In this document: positions 55,574 through 63,859 of the stretch, piece by piece
How positions within the stretch are numbered: position 1 is the first letter of the stretch
Layout of the letters: each line of letters starts with the position of its first letter
NCBI GenBank assembly: GCA_050943135.1
Contig: JBMNOP010000014.1
Coordinates: 33,021 to 97,020 of the forward strand
Reading direction: 5' to 3'
Length of the DNA: 64,000 bases
DNA from: RUG695 sp050943135
Lineage (GTDB): Bacteria; Planctomycetota; Planctomycetia; Pirellulales; Thermoguttaceae
The notes under the pieces: model-generated
Told to the model about the DNA's origin: nothing
The model's input: the letters and a program-made list of their open reading frames with translations, nothing else
The model's database searches: none
Program-made: the position numbers and the translations under genes

Positions 55574-56446
55574 ATGAGACGTTTCGGTCTGTTTCTCGTT
55601 TTTTGCACGCTGACGATTCTGACATCGGCGGTGTGGAGTGAAGAGCTCAAAGTTTTGGCGATCGGAAACAGTTTTTCCCAATCCCTGAAGGGGATGCTCG
55701 AACCGGTGGTCGATTCTGTTCCGGATTGCACGATCGTTCTGGAAACTATCTATATCGGCGGGTGTTCATTGGAGCGGCATTGGAACAACATTGTCACCGA
55801 AGAAGCAGACCGCGAGGCTCGTTTTTTCCCCGATTTTACCTATCGCGAAAAGCTTGAAAGCCGTCCTTGGGATTACGTCTCGATTCAACAGGCCAGTCGA
55901 CTGAGCTTGATTCCCGAATCGTATTGGCCCTGGGCCGAGAATCTGGCCGACTATATCCGCCGCTACGCCCCGAGTGCCGAGGTGGTGATCCAGCAGACCT
56001 GGTCGTACCGGCCAGACGATCCCCTTCTGAAACAGTGGGGAATGACTCAGACCGAGATGGACGAAAGGGTCTTCGCAGGATATCGACAGGCGGCCGAAAA
56101 GCTTGGGTTACGCACCGTTCCGGTCGGTCTGGCGGTTAAAGAGGCTCGTGCCGGGCAGATCGGGGGCTATCAGCCGTTTGATCGGGACGATTACACTTAC
56201 CCCGACCTTCCTTCGCCCAATCGCTTTTTCATCGGGACGTTTGTCTGGAACAAAGACCATACAAAGATCGAGGGCGATACGACCCATCTGAACCTCCGGG
56301 GCCGTTATTTGCAAGCCTGCGTCTGGTTTGCCTTCCTCTACAAGCGCTCGGCCGAAGAGGTTACCTACGTGCCGGAAGGGCTTACCGAAGACGATGCCGT
56401 TTTTTTGCGGAAAATCGCTGACAAGGCTCTTCGGGATTACCGTTAA
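55574..56446 (+). CDS. Exported DUF4886-type SGNH-like protein
   Basis: 290 residues with a signal peptide (about 1-22). Seen: VLAIGNSFSQ at the start of the mature part (Ser in the GNSFS block), IGGCSLERHWNN, VVIQQTWSY and HLNLRGRYLQA near the end (His of the catalytic pair). This pattern fits DUF4886 proteins, related to SGNH hydrolases and often found with polysaccharide enzymes. Activity unproven. It has a GGGAGAAGG site 8-15 bases before the ATG. Confidence 0.75.
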   Translation: MRRFGLFLVFCTLTILTSAVWSEELKVLAIGNSFSQSLKGMLEPVVDSVPDCTIVLETIYIGGCSLERHWNNIVTEEADREARFFPDFTYREKLESRPWDYVSIQQASRLSLIPESYWPWAENLADYIRRYAPSAEVVIQQTWSYRPDDPLLKQWGMTQTEMDERVFAGYRQAAEKLGLRTVPVGLAVKEARAGQIGGYQPFDRDDYTYPDLPSPNRFFIGTFVWNKDHTKIEGDTTHLNLRGRYLQACVWFAFLYKRSAEEVTYVPEGLTEDDAVFLRKIADKALRDYR

Positions 56447-56463
56447 ATTCCCCACCGCCCCTC

Positions 56464-56492
56464 TTGTCCTGATTGTGGAAACGAGGTATACT
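56464..56492 (+). promoter_or_regulatory. Promoter of the bL37-like gene
   Basis: TTGTCC, 17 bases, TATACT. The predicted start near 56499 leaves about 55 bases before the ATG. Confidence 0.7.
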
Positions 56493-56553
56493 CTGCAGGA
56501 TGTTTTATTCTGGCGTCAAGGCCATCACTAACGATTTCGATAGAGAGTTTACT

Positions 56554-56652
56554 ATGTCCAAACCCGGAAGACCCCTGAAAAAGGCGAATCATGGCAAACG
56601 TCCTGCAAACGCCAAAGCCCGTAAAGCGAAGCGCCGCGCCATCAAAACCTGA
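56554..56652 (+). CDS. 32-residue basic protein, bL37-like
   Basis: A very basic 32-residue frame (14 Lys or Arg) with KKANHGKRPANAK at residues 9-21 and RKAKRRAIKT at the end. The block KANHGKRPNA is the core of bL37, a tiny large-subunit protein found in mycobacterial ribosomes, so I read this as a bL37-like ribosomal protein; that rests on this short match, recalled rather than searched. It has its own promoter and a terminator right after, so it is a separate, probably strongly expressed unit. AGAGAG precedes the ATG by 6 bases. Confidence 0.65.
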   Translation: MSKPGRPLKKANHGKRPANAKARKAKRRAIKT

Positions 56653-56703
56653 TATTGCCCGCTCTTTCCCTTTGTGGGAGCGCGGCATCCTGTCATAAAA
56701 GAG

Positions 56704-56749
56704 GAGTGATCGTTTCTTGCCTCGGAGAGCAAGCGGTGACTCTTTTTTT
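56704..56749 (+). terminator. Terminator after the bL37-like gene
   Basis: GAGTGATCG...CTTGC pairs with GCAAG...CGGTGACTC (one mismatch, a TTT bulge) and is followed by seven T. Confidence 0.75.
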
Positions 56750-56792
56750 GTTCATTCCTTTGTTGTTTCACCTTCCATGACGGCAGATTGCA

Positions 56793-57308
56793 ATGGTCAA
56801 AAAAGATCTTTTGGTTTCCTCGGAGTTATATAACTTAGATAAGCCGATTGCCACGCTCGAAGAAATCGAAAAATATAATCGGCAGCGGTTCGAAATGGAA
56901 CAACTCACCGCGATCGTCTACGACAATCCCGAAGACTTCACCTGCGTCGGCTACAAAGACATGACCGACGGGGAATTTTGGATTCGCGGTCATGTTCCGG
57001 GGAATCCGATCCTTCCGGGTGTCATCATCTGTGAGGCCGCCGCACAACTTGCCAGTTATATCTGTGGTAAACACAAGCTTATCAAGGGGGCGATGGTCGG
57101 TTTTGCCGGTCTGGAAGATGTTAAGTTTCGTGGGCTGGTTCGGCCAGGTGACCGTCTTGTCATCCAGGCAAGATTGCTCAAGTTGCGCAGTTTTCTGATA
57201 ACCGCCCGCTTTATGGCGCTCGTAAACGAAAACATTGTGGCCGAGGGGATCGTCAAGGGATTTCCTCTTTCCGAAGAAATGCTCAACACCCCCGGAGAGG
57301 GGCGCTGA
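56793..57308 (+). CDS. FabZ-like 3-hydroxyacyl-ACP dehydratase
   Basis: Hot-dog fold protein of 171 residues. The helix with the catalytic pair is HVPGNPILPGVIICEAAAQL (His67, Glu81), as in FabZ, which removes water from 3-hydroxyacyl-ACP in fatty acid synthesis. Around 25 extra N-terminal residues compared with typical FabZ, and no other fatty acid genes nearby, so it could be a secondary or specialised dehydratase. trmB starts right after its stop, suggesting co-translation. Confidence 0.8.
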   Translation: MVKKDLLVSSELYNLDKPIATLEEIEKYNRQRFEMEQLTAIVYDNPEDFTCVGYKDMTDGEFWIRGHVPGNPILPGVIICEAAAQLASYICGKHKLIKGAMVGFAGLEDVKFRGLVRPGDRLVIQARLLKLRSFLITARFMALVNENIVAEGIVKGFPLSEEMLNTPGEGR

Positions 57309-57310
57309 TC

Positions 57311-58051
57311 TTGGGGCGCCGCAGTTTTGCGAAAATCGTCGGGGACCTCGACCTTTCCGGTCGAATCAAGAAGGGAGATGAAATTCCCCGTCCCTGGAAT
57401 CCCTCGGTTCTCTTCGGGCGGGAGGCCCCGATCGAGTTTGAAATCGGTTCCGGAAAAGGGATGTTTCTGGCCAATGCCGCCGCGGCGGAACCTTCCCACG
57501 ATTTCATCGGGGTGGAAGTTGCCTATCGCTATGCCCTGATGGCAGCCGTCGTCCTGGTGAAAGGGAATCTGACCAACGCGATAGTGCTCTGTGCCGACGC
57601 CGCAACGCTTCTGGCCGACTGGGTGCCTTCCTCTTCCCTGGCCGCGGTACATGTTTACTTTCCCGACCCTTGGTGGAAAAAGGCACACCGCAAGCGGCGG
57701 ATTCTTCGTGCCGAAGTGGTAAAACTGATCGAAGATCGTCTCAGGCCGGGGGGAAAGTTCTGGATCAGAACCGATGTCGAAGAGTATTTTTCGGAAACAC
57801 TTCGGACTCTGGCCGCCGAGACGAACCTTGTCGGCCCGGAGCCGGATCCACGTCTTCCCGCCGAACCGAGTGCGGTGGCCGAGGGAGACCGTTTCCGCTC
57901 GGGCGAAAAAGAGAACCTCCCCTACTACGGAGAGAACGGGGATCAGAACCCGCCCGTTCTCCGCGGCGGCTCAGGGGGATTCCTCTCCCACTTTGAGCGC
58001 CGGACGCGGCTTAACGGTCTTCCTGTCTGGGGCGCCGTTTTTGAAAAATAA
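57311..58051 (+). CDS. trmB: tRNA (guanine-N7)-methyltransferase
   Basis: Methylates G46 in tRNA with SAM. Motif I is FEIGSGKG (43-50), and the family hallmark appears as PDPWWKKAHRKRR. The C-terminal substrate region has SHFERRTRLNGLPVW. An extra low-complexity stretch (GEKENLPYYGENGDQNPP) lies before it. The start is TTG, with GGAGAGG 10 bases upstream and the FabZ-like stop at 57308; no internal ATG precedes the SAM motif. Confidence 0.9.
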   Translation: MGRRSFAKIVGDLDLSGRIKKGDEIPRPWNPSVLFGREAPIEFEIGSGKGMFLANAAAAEPSHDFIGVEVAYRYALMAAVVLVKGNLTNAIVLCADAATLLADWVPSSSLAAVHVYFPDPWWKKAHRKRRILRAEVVKLIEDRLRPGGKFWIRTDVEEYFSETLRTLAAETNLVGPEPDPRLPAEPSAVAEGDRFRSGEKENLPYYGENGDQNPPVLRGGSGGFLSHFERRTRLNGLPVWGAVFEK

Positions 58052-58123
58052 ACGGTCGCCGCGCGTCCATCACTCTTAGTTTGCCGGTCTTTCGCTCGTC
58101 GGCCCGACCGAAGGGCCGTCGGA

Positions 58124-58624
58124 CTACTTTTCCGGTTTGGCGACAACGCCCATCTCGGGGGCGTTCCCCAGTTGCGAGAGGATTTGCAAGAGGGAGTTTA
58201 GGTGGATGACCCGCGGTCCGTATTTATCGACGAATTCCCCGAGAGCAAAGTCGCCTCCTTGCAAAATGTCGTAATTGACGTCAATCTCATCGGAGAGGGA
58301 GTCGAGGAAATCGGTTTGGATCTGCCCGAGTTTTTCTGCCGCGTCTTTACAGGCGCGCGCCAGGCGCGGATTGGCCTGTTTCCATTGTGCCAGGTCGATC
58401 GCCTTCTGACGATTTCCGGCATTGAGCTGTTCGATGAGCTCTTCAAGCAACTCGTTCTGCCGATTTTGTGCCGAGAGAACACGATCCTGCAACTGGATCG
58501 AGCGGCGCATAAGGGCGGTCAGTTCGGAAAGATCGTTGGTCCGGGGGACCGACGAGGTCGAGGCATCTACTTGGGCATTCACCGGTCTGACCGGACTTTT
58601 ATCGTTTAAGATCCAATTTGTCAT
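58124..58624 (-). CDS. Conserved planctomycete coiled-coil protein
   Basis: 166 residues, soluble, almost all helical. DLSELTALMRRSIQLQDRVL and NRQNELLEELIEQL form a coiled coil, followed by LAQWKQANPRLARACKDAAEKL, a helical domain ending in HLNSLLQILSQLG. I recall the AQWKQANP and QILSQLG blocks from uncharacterised planctomycete proteins, but know no function. AAGGA 6 bases upstream fixes ATG 58624 over a longer reading. No membrane segment or signal. Confidence 0.7.
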   Translation of the reverse strand: MTNWILNDKSPVRPVNAQVDASTSSVPRTNDLSELTALMRRSIQLQDRVLSAQNRQNELLEELIEQLNAGNRQKAIDLAQWKQANPRLARACKDAAEKLGQIQTDFLDSLSDEIDVNYDILQGGDFALGEFVDKYGPRVIHLNSLLQILSQLGNAPEMGVVAKPEK

Positions 58625-58917
58625 ATGTTTCCTTGAGAGAGGTTCCGAAAACCCCGGGCATAACCCGGAGAGGGATAACTCGTGTATGCGACGCCTATAT
58701 CCAAGGCGTCGCCCGAAAGGGAGCATCTTTTTGCGTTGCCGGTATCGGAAACTTCGCGCGCCCAGACACCATTATAACCGAAAAGGAAGATTTTTCCTTC
58801 TCATTTTACACGGTTTGGGGAATTTTTTACGATTTTTTCGCGGTCGCGACAATAAGGAGCCCCTATTTGCCAACCGCCGCAACAGTTGGTGACAAGGGTC
58901 CTTCCGGAGCCCTTGAA

Positions 58918-60534
58918 CTACTTTTTGTCCCGGATGATGTTGACCTTGAACCCGAGGGCGTTGGCCATCGAGGCCTTGACGGCCAGGGCGCGGTCGGCCT
59001 GAGCCGCCGTACCGGGATAGCAGACCTGAATATGGTTGGCGCGGTGATGCCCCATGAATTGGTTTCGACTGACTCCGTAAAGGATGGCGTTGACGATCGG
59101 CCAAGTCGGGGCGCATTCATTCAGGCGACGATCAACCTCTTCCTGAGGCAGATCGAGCGCCCGCCCGCGACCGATGTCTATCCCGAGTTTTCCTTTTTCG
59201 ACATAGGTGCGCGACCAGAGAATCTCTCCCTCCTTGCAGATGCCGCCGAGCGTCCCGCCGCCGGAGGGGAAGTACATCGGCGCCTGGCGCCAGCTTTGCG
59301 CCCCTTTCCACCCGCCTTTGAAATGGGCGGGGGGAGCCGCGCCGCTGATCTGGAAGACCCAGACGAAATCGTTCGTCTGGCCGCTCTGGTCGACATCCCC
59401 CCAACGGACATCATGTAGTGTCGTCTCGGGCGGATACCCGAGTTTCGAGAGGACGCGGTTGTCGAGGAGCGCGTCGAGCGCGGCGCATTCATCAACCTCG
59501 TTGAAGTGTACGTACGGCTGCCCTTCTCGGATGACATGCCCGTCGGCGGCTTTGACGGGCGGGCGGTCGGCGTTATTGAGGATCCCCTCGACCAAGTCGC
59601 TTGCCGGAAGAAGGTCTTTGAGTCCCTGTTGATACTGTATGCCGAAGATCTCCGCGCCGAACCTGTCAGCCATCCGCGTGGCGGCCAGGTAGAGTTTGCA
59701 CTGGAGAAGAACCTGATTCTTTGTCAGCTCGGTCTTTTCGTCTTTGCCGAGATGGAATCGAACCCCCTTGGCGACGAGCCACTGATAAACCTTTTCGGCC
59801 TCGTTGTCCGAAGTATTGATCGTCTCGTAGTAAAGGGCTGATTGACTCAAACGTTCCTTGAAAATTCCGATCGGGAAGAGGAGTTCATCGGGGACAATGG
59901 CGTTATACATTCCCATGCACCCTTCGTCGAAGATCCCCATAATCACCTTCTCTTTGACCAGGTCGGCGGCGAGTTTTTCGCCGAGGACCCGTTCCGTGTT
60001 TTTTACCGAGGTGGGGTCGAACGGATGCAGGTGCGAGGTGTCATGTTTAATCTCTTTTCCGGTTTCGAGCCATTTCTTCAAACGGCTCAGGAACCACTCA
60101 TCGGTAAAATCGACGCTCCATAGGGTCGAGAACTTGCGACCGGCTTTTGTCAGACACGCGTTAATGTTGAGCATCCCGACCAGTCCCGGCCAGGTTCCCG
60201 ACCAGTTGGCGATATTCAGAATCGGTCCGCGGTGGGTCAGCAGGCCCGGATAGACGTGATGTGAGTATTCCCAGACCGCCTCAGCGATGATGATCGGCGC
60301 GTCGGGATCGAGCTTCGAGAAGATTTCGATCCCCTCTTTTTGGGAGGCGATGAACCCGTGCTTTTCTTTCTCTTTGTAGGGATGGGCACGGACAATCTGA
60401 TACCCGATTTTACGGACAGCCTTGCTGAGGGCTTCTTCCATTTTGGCCTGTTCGGCCCAGCAGACCTGGTTGGCTGAAAGACGCAAGTCTCCGCTTGCGG
60501 CCAGATAGACTTTTTTTGCTCCGAGTTTCGCCAT
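58918..60534 (-). CDS. L-fucose/L-arabinose isomerase-like enzyme
   Basis: 538 residues of the fucose/arabinose isomerase fold: N-terminal Rossmann-like domains (VYLAASGDLRLSANQVCWAEQ; IIIAEAVWEYSHHVYPGLL; NWSGTWPGLVGML), a central metal-binding region with FDEGCMGMYNAIVPDELL, and a C-terminal beta-domain. It would interconvert an aldose and a ketose with a divalent metal. The active-site residues differ from E. coli FucI, so the sugar is uncertain. AAGGAGA precedes the ATG by 9 bases. Single gene, no fucose operon. Confidence 0.78.
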   Translation of the reverse strand: MAKLGAKKVYLAASGDLRLSANQVCWAEQAKMEEALSKAVRKIGYQIVRAHPYKEKEKHGFIASQKEGIEIFSKLDPDAPIIIAEAVWEYSHHVYPGLLTHRGPILNIANWSGTWPGLVGMLNINACLTKAGRKFSTLWSVDFTDEWFLSRLKKWLETGKEIKHDTSHLHPFDPTSVKNTERVLGEKLAADLVKEKVIMGIFDEGCMGMYNAIVPDELLFPIGIFKERLSQSALYYETINTSDNEAEKVYQWLVAKGVRFHLGKDEKTELTKNQVLLQCKLYLAATRMADRFGAEIFGIQYQQGLKDLLPASDLVEGILNNADRPPVKAADGHVIREGQPYVHFNEVDECAALDALLDNRVLSKLGYPPETTLHDVRWGDVDQSGQTNDFVWVFQISGAAPPAHFKGGWKGAQSWRQAPMYFPSGGGTLGGICKEGEILWSRTYVEKGKLGIDIGRGRALDLPQEEVDRRLNECAPTWPIVNAILYGVSRNQFMGHHRANHIQVCYPGTAAQADRALAVKASMANALGFKVNIIRDKK

Positions 60535-60818
60535 GGTTGTGAATCTCCTTCTTCGTTACGTGTCGGTTTGTGTTACATCATATCATTCCATCGGGATCGA
60601 TTCGGGCGGAAAGATTCAAAAACAGAAAAGACACCTCGCCGATCCGAGAACTCTTCGGTAAACGGTTCAAAAAAACCCGGTGTTCTTATTATCGAAATAC
60701 CCGAAAGAAAAACAAGAGGCACGAAAATTTTCGGTGAAAAACGGTGAAAAGATGTTATGCGGAGTCTATTTCAGAGAAGCGGTTTCCCGCGGCACGACGC
60801 GCCGGAAAGTTTGATCGT

Positions 60819-62342
60819 TCAACGTTTTCCCCGAAGCCATTGCTGTTGCACTCCGGTCAGGGTCTCGGCTGCGGGCGAAACGGTTTCGGTTGGGACGGCG
60901 AGTCCCTCCGGCGCGGAGACCATCCCCTCGAAACCGGTGCCAAAGGAGGGATCGAACCCGCTGACCAGCATGTCGACACGGTCGAACGGGGAAGGGGAAG
61001 CCGCTTGTCCGGGGGCAAGGAGCCCTCCGAGTGCCTCTCCTTCTCCCGGCAAGGGACCGGAGACCGGAAAGAGATCCCCCGGATCGACAAATGCCCGTCC
61101 GCCGATCCGGCCGTCCGAAGCGACGGCCTGACTTTCCGTCCCGCCTACCGCCCGCGACCCGGCCTCCCCTTTGACGGCGGGGAGCGGTTTACGGCGGTTA
61201 AGCGATTTGTGTTGCGAAAGGGGAGTGATCGGCAGATACGCGATCACCTCGCGGGTCATGACGGGAGAAAGCTCCAGGAGTTCGGCGGCCGTCTCCAGGG
61301 TGACCTGCCCCGTCGGGTTTTGGCCTTTTCCGTTTCGGGCACTCGTGTTTTGAACCCTTGGGCGGTCGAACCGGTCTGGCGGATAAACGATCCTACCGAG
61401 GAGGGGCGAAGAGCGGAGCTCCTCGACATCGTCGAGAGGCATCAGCTTGATATCCGCTTCGATGGCGGTTGGCAGACCGTTACGTTTGATGCTGTCCCAC
61501 GACGTGAACCATCGTTTCCCGTCGTAATAACGAAAACGACAATCGACCACTTCCGGCATCCATACGGTGCCGTCGTCGATCTCCATCGCCAGCTGTGCAG
61601 CGGTAAGAAGAGGTTCCGGCGTATTTTCCTCCGCTGCGCGGGGCATCTCGAGTGAGCCGATCCCTTTTACCTGCCCGAACGCAGAGGATGCATCTTGGGG
61701 TACCGGAGTGCCTTGCGTCGGAGATTCGGTTTCGAGGGCTTCGTAACTGAGTTCTTTGCGCGACAGTCCGTGTTTCCGCACCGACCCGGCGAGTGTGGGT
61801 GCGTGGGGGAGGGCGCGCTCTCGGTTTTGCCCCACGGCGGTGTCGGTTGTGGCGTTGGGGGGGATAAACTCATAAAAAACCGTTTTTAATTCCGGCACCT
61901 GGGGACGTGCCGGTTTTGATGACGTGGCGGCTGCGGCGCGATTTTCTGCCAATGTTGCCGTCTCGACGAGCAGGTTCGGTTCGACCACGTCGATTTGCAG
62001 AGAAGACTCGGTTCCTTTTAACCCGAATCGACGTACAAAAATCGTCTCGTTTCCTCTGGTCACAAGGGGGGAAATCGGGTCCTGTACCGCCGCGCCCAGG
62101 TCATCACTGAGCATCTGTGAGACGGAACGAACGAGTTGCGCACGGCTGACTCGTTTTTCTCCCGCCAGGTAGTCTTTGGAAAAGAGGGTAACCATCCCCC
62201 AAACGAATCCGAGAAGGAAAACCATCAGGCTTAGTGCGATCAAAATTTCGAGGAGCGTCATCCCCCCGAGACGGCATCTTCTCGCCTCGCGGCAAGGGGG
62301 AGCAGGTTGTGTGGATCGATTCGGTAACACGGCGGGTTTCAT
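60819..62342 (-). CDS. GspJ-like minor pseudopilin, large
   Basis: 507 residues, more than twice a usual GspJ. A 27-residue leader ends RLGG, then MTLLEILIALSLMVFLLGF, the class III prepilin motif with Glu at +5 from the cut. A long Pro/Ala/Ser-rich body follows, with a YYDGKRWFTSWDS segment typical of GspJ. It holds one GIGSL element. ATG overlaps the GspI stop (ATGA). Part of a pseudopilus tip complex in type II secretion or a related machine. Confidence 0.72.
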   Translation of the reverse strand: MKPAVLPNRSTQPAPPCREARRCRLGGMTLLEILIALSLMVFLLGFVWGMVTLFSKDYLAGEKRVSRAQLVRSVSQMLSDDLGAAVQDPISPLVTRGNETIFVRRFGLKGTESSLQIDVVEPNLLVETATLAENRAAAATSSKPARPQVPELKTVFYEFIPPNATTDTAVGQNRERALPHAPTLAGSVRKHGLSRKELSYEALETESPTQGTPVPQDASSAFGQVKGIGSLEMPRAAEENTPEPLLTAAQLAMEIDDGTVWMPEVVDCRFRYYDGKRWFTSWDSIKRNGLPTAIEADIKLMPLDDVEELRSSPLLGRIVYPPDRFDRPRVQNTSARNGKGQNPTGQVTLETAAELLELSPVMTREVIAYLPITPLSQHKSLNRRKPLPAVKGEAGSRAVGGTESQAVASDGRIGGRAFVDPGDLFPVSGPLPGEGEALGGLLAPGQAASPSPFDRVDMLVSGFDPSFGTGFEGMVSAPEGLAVPTETVSPAAETLTGVQQQWLRGKR

Positions 62343-62989
62343 GGCGAATTAAGCCCTCCGATCCGATCCGATGGGGTTTCAAAGCCGCTGGCGGCGAACG
62401 GGTCAACGGGCGTGGTGAGTGAGCCGATCCCCCGGTCTTGGTCGAAGTCGGCAAACGGATCGGCTGTCGGCGGTGCGGTGAGCGAGCCGATCACCCCCCC
62501 CTCTTGGGCACGCCGAGCGCGGGTCTGGGCGGGCAGCTCGTCGCGCGAGGGTGAGGCGGTTCGCCCGACAATACGGATGCGATCAGGGTCGACCCATTGG
62601 GCCACCGCCACTTCGGCGATCGGTCTTTGCACTATATTAAAGGTTCCGGAACGGCCCGAGGGAACGTGGAGAAGTTCCGATTTGCGTGCGACGATTCGAA
62701 CCGAAAGAAGACCGGAAATCGGTGCCTCGCTTAACGAGATCGTTATGGTCCAGTCGTCGAAGTCGGGAACGGAAAGAACCTGATACGGGGTGATTTCCGT
62801 AATACCGGCGAGTATCTTATCCAGCTCGTTCTGGCAGAGAACCTGAACCGACGTCTTCTCTTCGGCCTCGACCGCTTCCCTGGTCGCCGAGGTCTGGATT
62901 TGTGTGAGTGCGGTAAAACCGGTCAGAAGTATTGCCAGGACCACAAGAACTTCGAGCAGGGTGAACCCGCTTCGGTTCGAACGTTTCAC
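62339..62989 (-). CDS. GspI-like minor pseudopilin
   Basis: 216 residues. Leader MKRSNRSG then FTLLEVLVVLAILLTGFTALTQIQTSA, then CQNELDKIL, the usual GspI sequence after the helix. The tail has two elements of the shape (G/V)IGSLT (after EGG and after DRG), separated by DPFADFD. GTG start overlapping the GspH stop (GTGA). Confidence 0.8.
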   Translation of the reverse strand: MKRSNRSGFTLLEVLVVLAILLTGFTALTQIQTSATREAVEAEEKTSVQVLCQNELDKILAGITEITPYQVLSVPDFDDWTITISLSEAPISGLLSVRIVARKSELLHVPSGRSGTFNIVQRPIAEVAVAQWVDPDRIRIVGRTASPSRDELPAQTRARRAQEGGVIGSLTAPPTADPFADFDQDRGIGSLTTPVDPFAASGFETPSDRIGGLNSP

Positions 62990-63720
62990 GGCCTTACACT
63001 CCTTTCGGAGGATTGCGGCGTGTTATTGCCCCACAGTCTGGCGAACGCCCGGTCGGAAAGAACGCTCGGGAATTCGGGCGAACCGGGAGGAAAGACCGAA
63101 ATCGAAGAAACACGTGCCGACCCGGTCATACCGCGAAACGAAATTTCGGAATAGTAATCCTGTTTTCCCCGTTCGGGGCGGCTGCACAGAAAAATGACCG
63201 CGGTCGAGGTGCGGCCGTTCGGGAAAAAGATAATCGGTTTCGACCAACCCCCATCGGCCTCAGTCTGCGAAAAGGCCGGGATTGCGACGGTAAACGAATT
63301 GGCCGTCGGAAGCGAATTCAGCGAACCAACCGCCTCACCGCCCTCATTTTGGGAATCTTCCCGGGACGCGTTTTGGAATGATTCGGCCTCGATGGTTGTC
63401 CCCCCCATAAAAAGAGTCGGTTCGGGGAGAAGCCGAATCGGCACCGGGACGGTTTCATCGAAGATCGATCCGGACACGTTCACCTGGGGATAGATTTTGT
63501 ACTCACCGGTTCCGACCCGATAGCGAAACACCAGGGTGATACCGTTTTTCATCGCCTGGATACGTGTCCGTCCGAGTTCGGTCTGAAGCGACAACACGCC
63601 ATCTCGAAATTTTGATCGGTCGAGAATCTTCACGACCGACGGAGTCCCGATCGACATCACCATCACGATGATAGCGAGTACGATCAAGAGTTCCATCAAG
63701 GTAAAACCGGGATGTTTCAA
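62986..63720 (-). CDS. GspH-like minor pseudopilin
   Basis: 244 residues. Short leader MKHPG then FTLMELLIVLAIIVMVMSIGTPSV, Glu at +5, followed by a GspH domain (LQTELGRTRIQAMKNGITLVFRY). A VGSLN element lies in the middle. TTG start; the terminator at 63741-63807 separates it from the upstream Gly-rich gene, so this trio is a separate unit. Genes run H-I-J, the usual order of type II secretion operons, but G, K and the rest are not seen. Confidence 0.8.
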   Translation of the reverse strand: MKHPGFTLMELLIVLAIIVMVMSIGTPSVVKILDRSKFRDGVLSLQTELGRTRIQAMKNGITLVFRYRVGTGEYKIYPQVNVSGSIFDETVPVPIRLLPEPTLFMGGTTIEAESFQNASREDSQNEGGEAVGSLNSLPTANSFTVAIPAFSQTEADGGWSKPIIFFPNGRTSTAVIFLCSRPERGKQDYYSEISFRGMTGSARVSSISVFPPGSPEFPSVLSDRAFARLWGNNTPQSSERSVRP

Positions 63721-63740
63721 TGGGGTTTCGCTCTTTCGAT

Positions 63741-63807
63741 AAAAAACCGCTTGAAACTTCGATTCGTACGACGCTCTTTGCCGAGTCGACGCGAAATTTC
63801 AAGCGGT
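63741..63807 (-). terminator. Terminator upstream of gspH
   Basis: ACCGCTTGAAA pairs perfectly with TTTCAAGCGGT around a 40-base loop, followed on the minus strand by six T. Confidence 0.8.
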
Positions 63808-63859
63808 ATCATGATTGCGATTTTCGTTTTCCGATCGATTGGAATCGGAAGAAGTGAAC

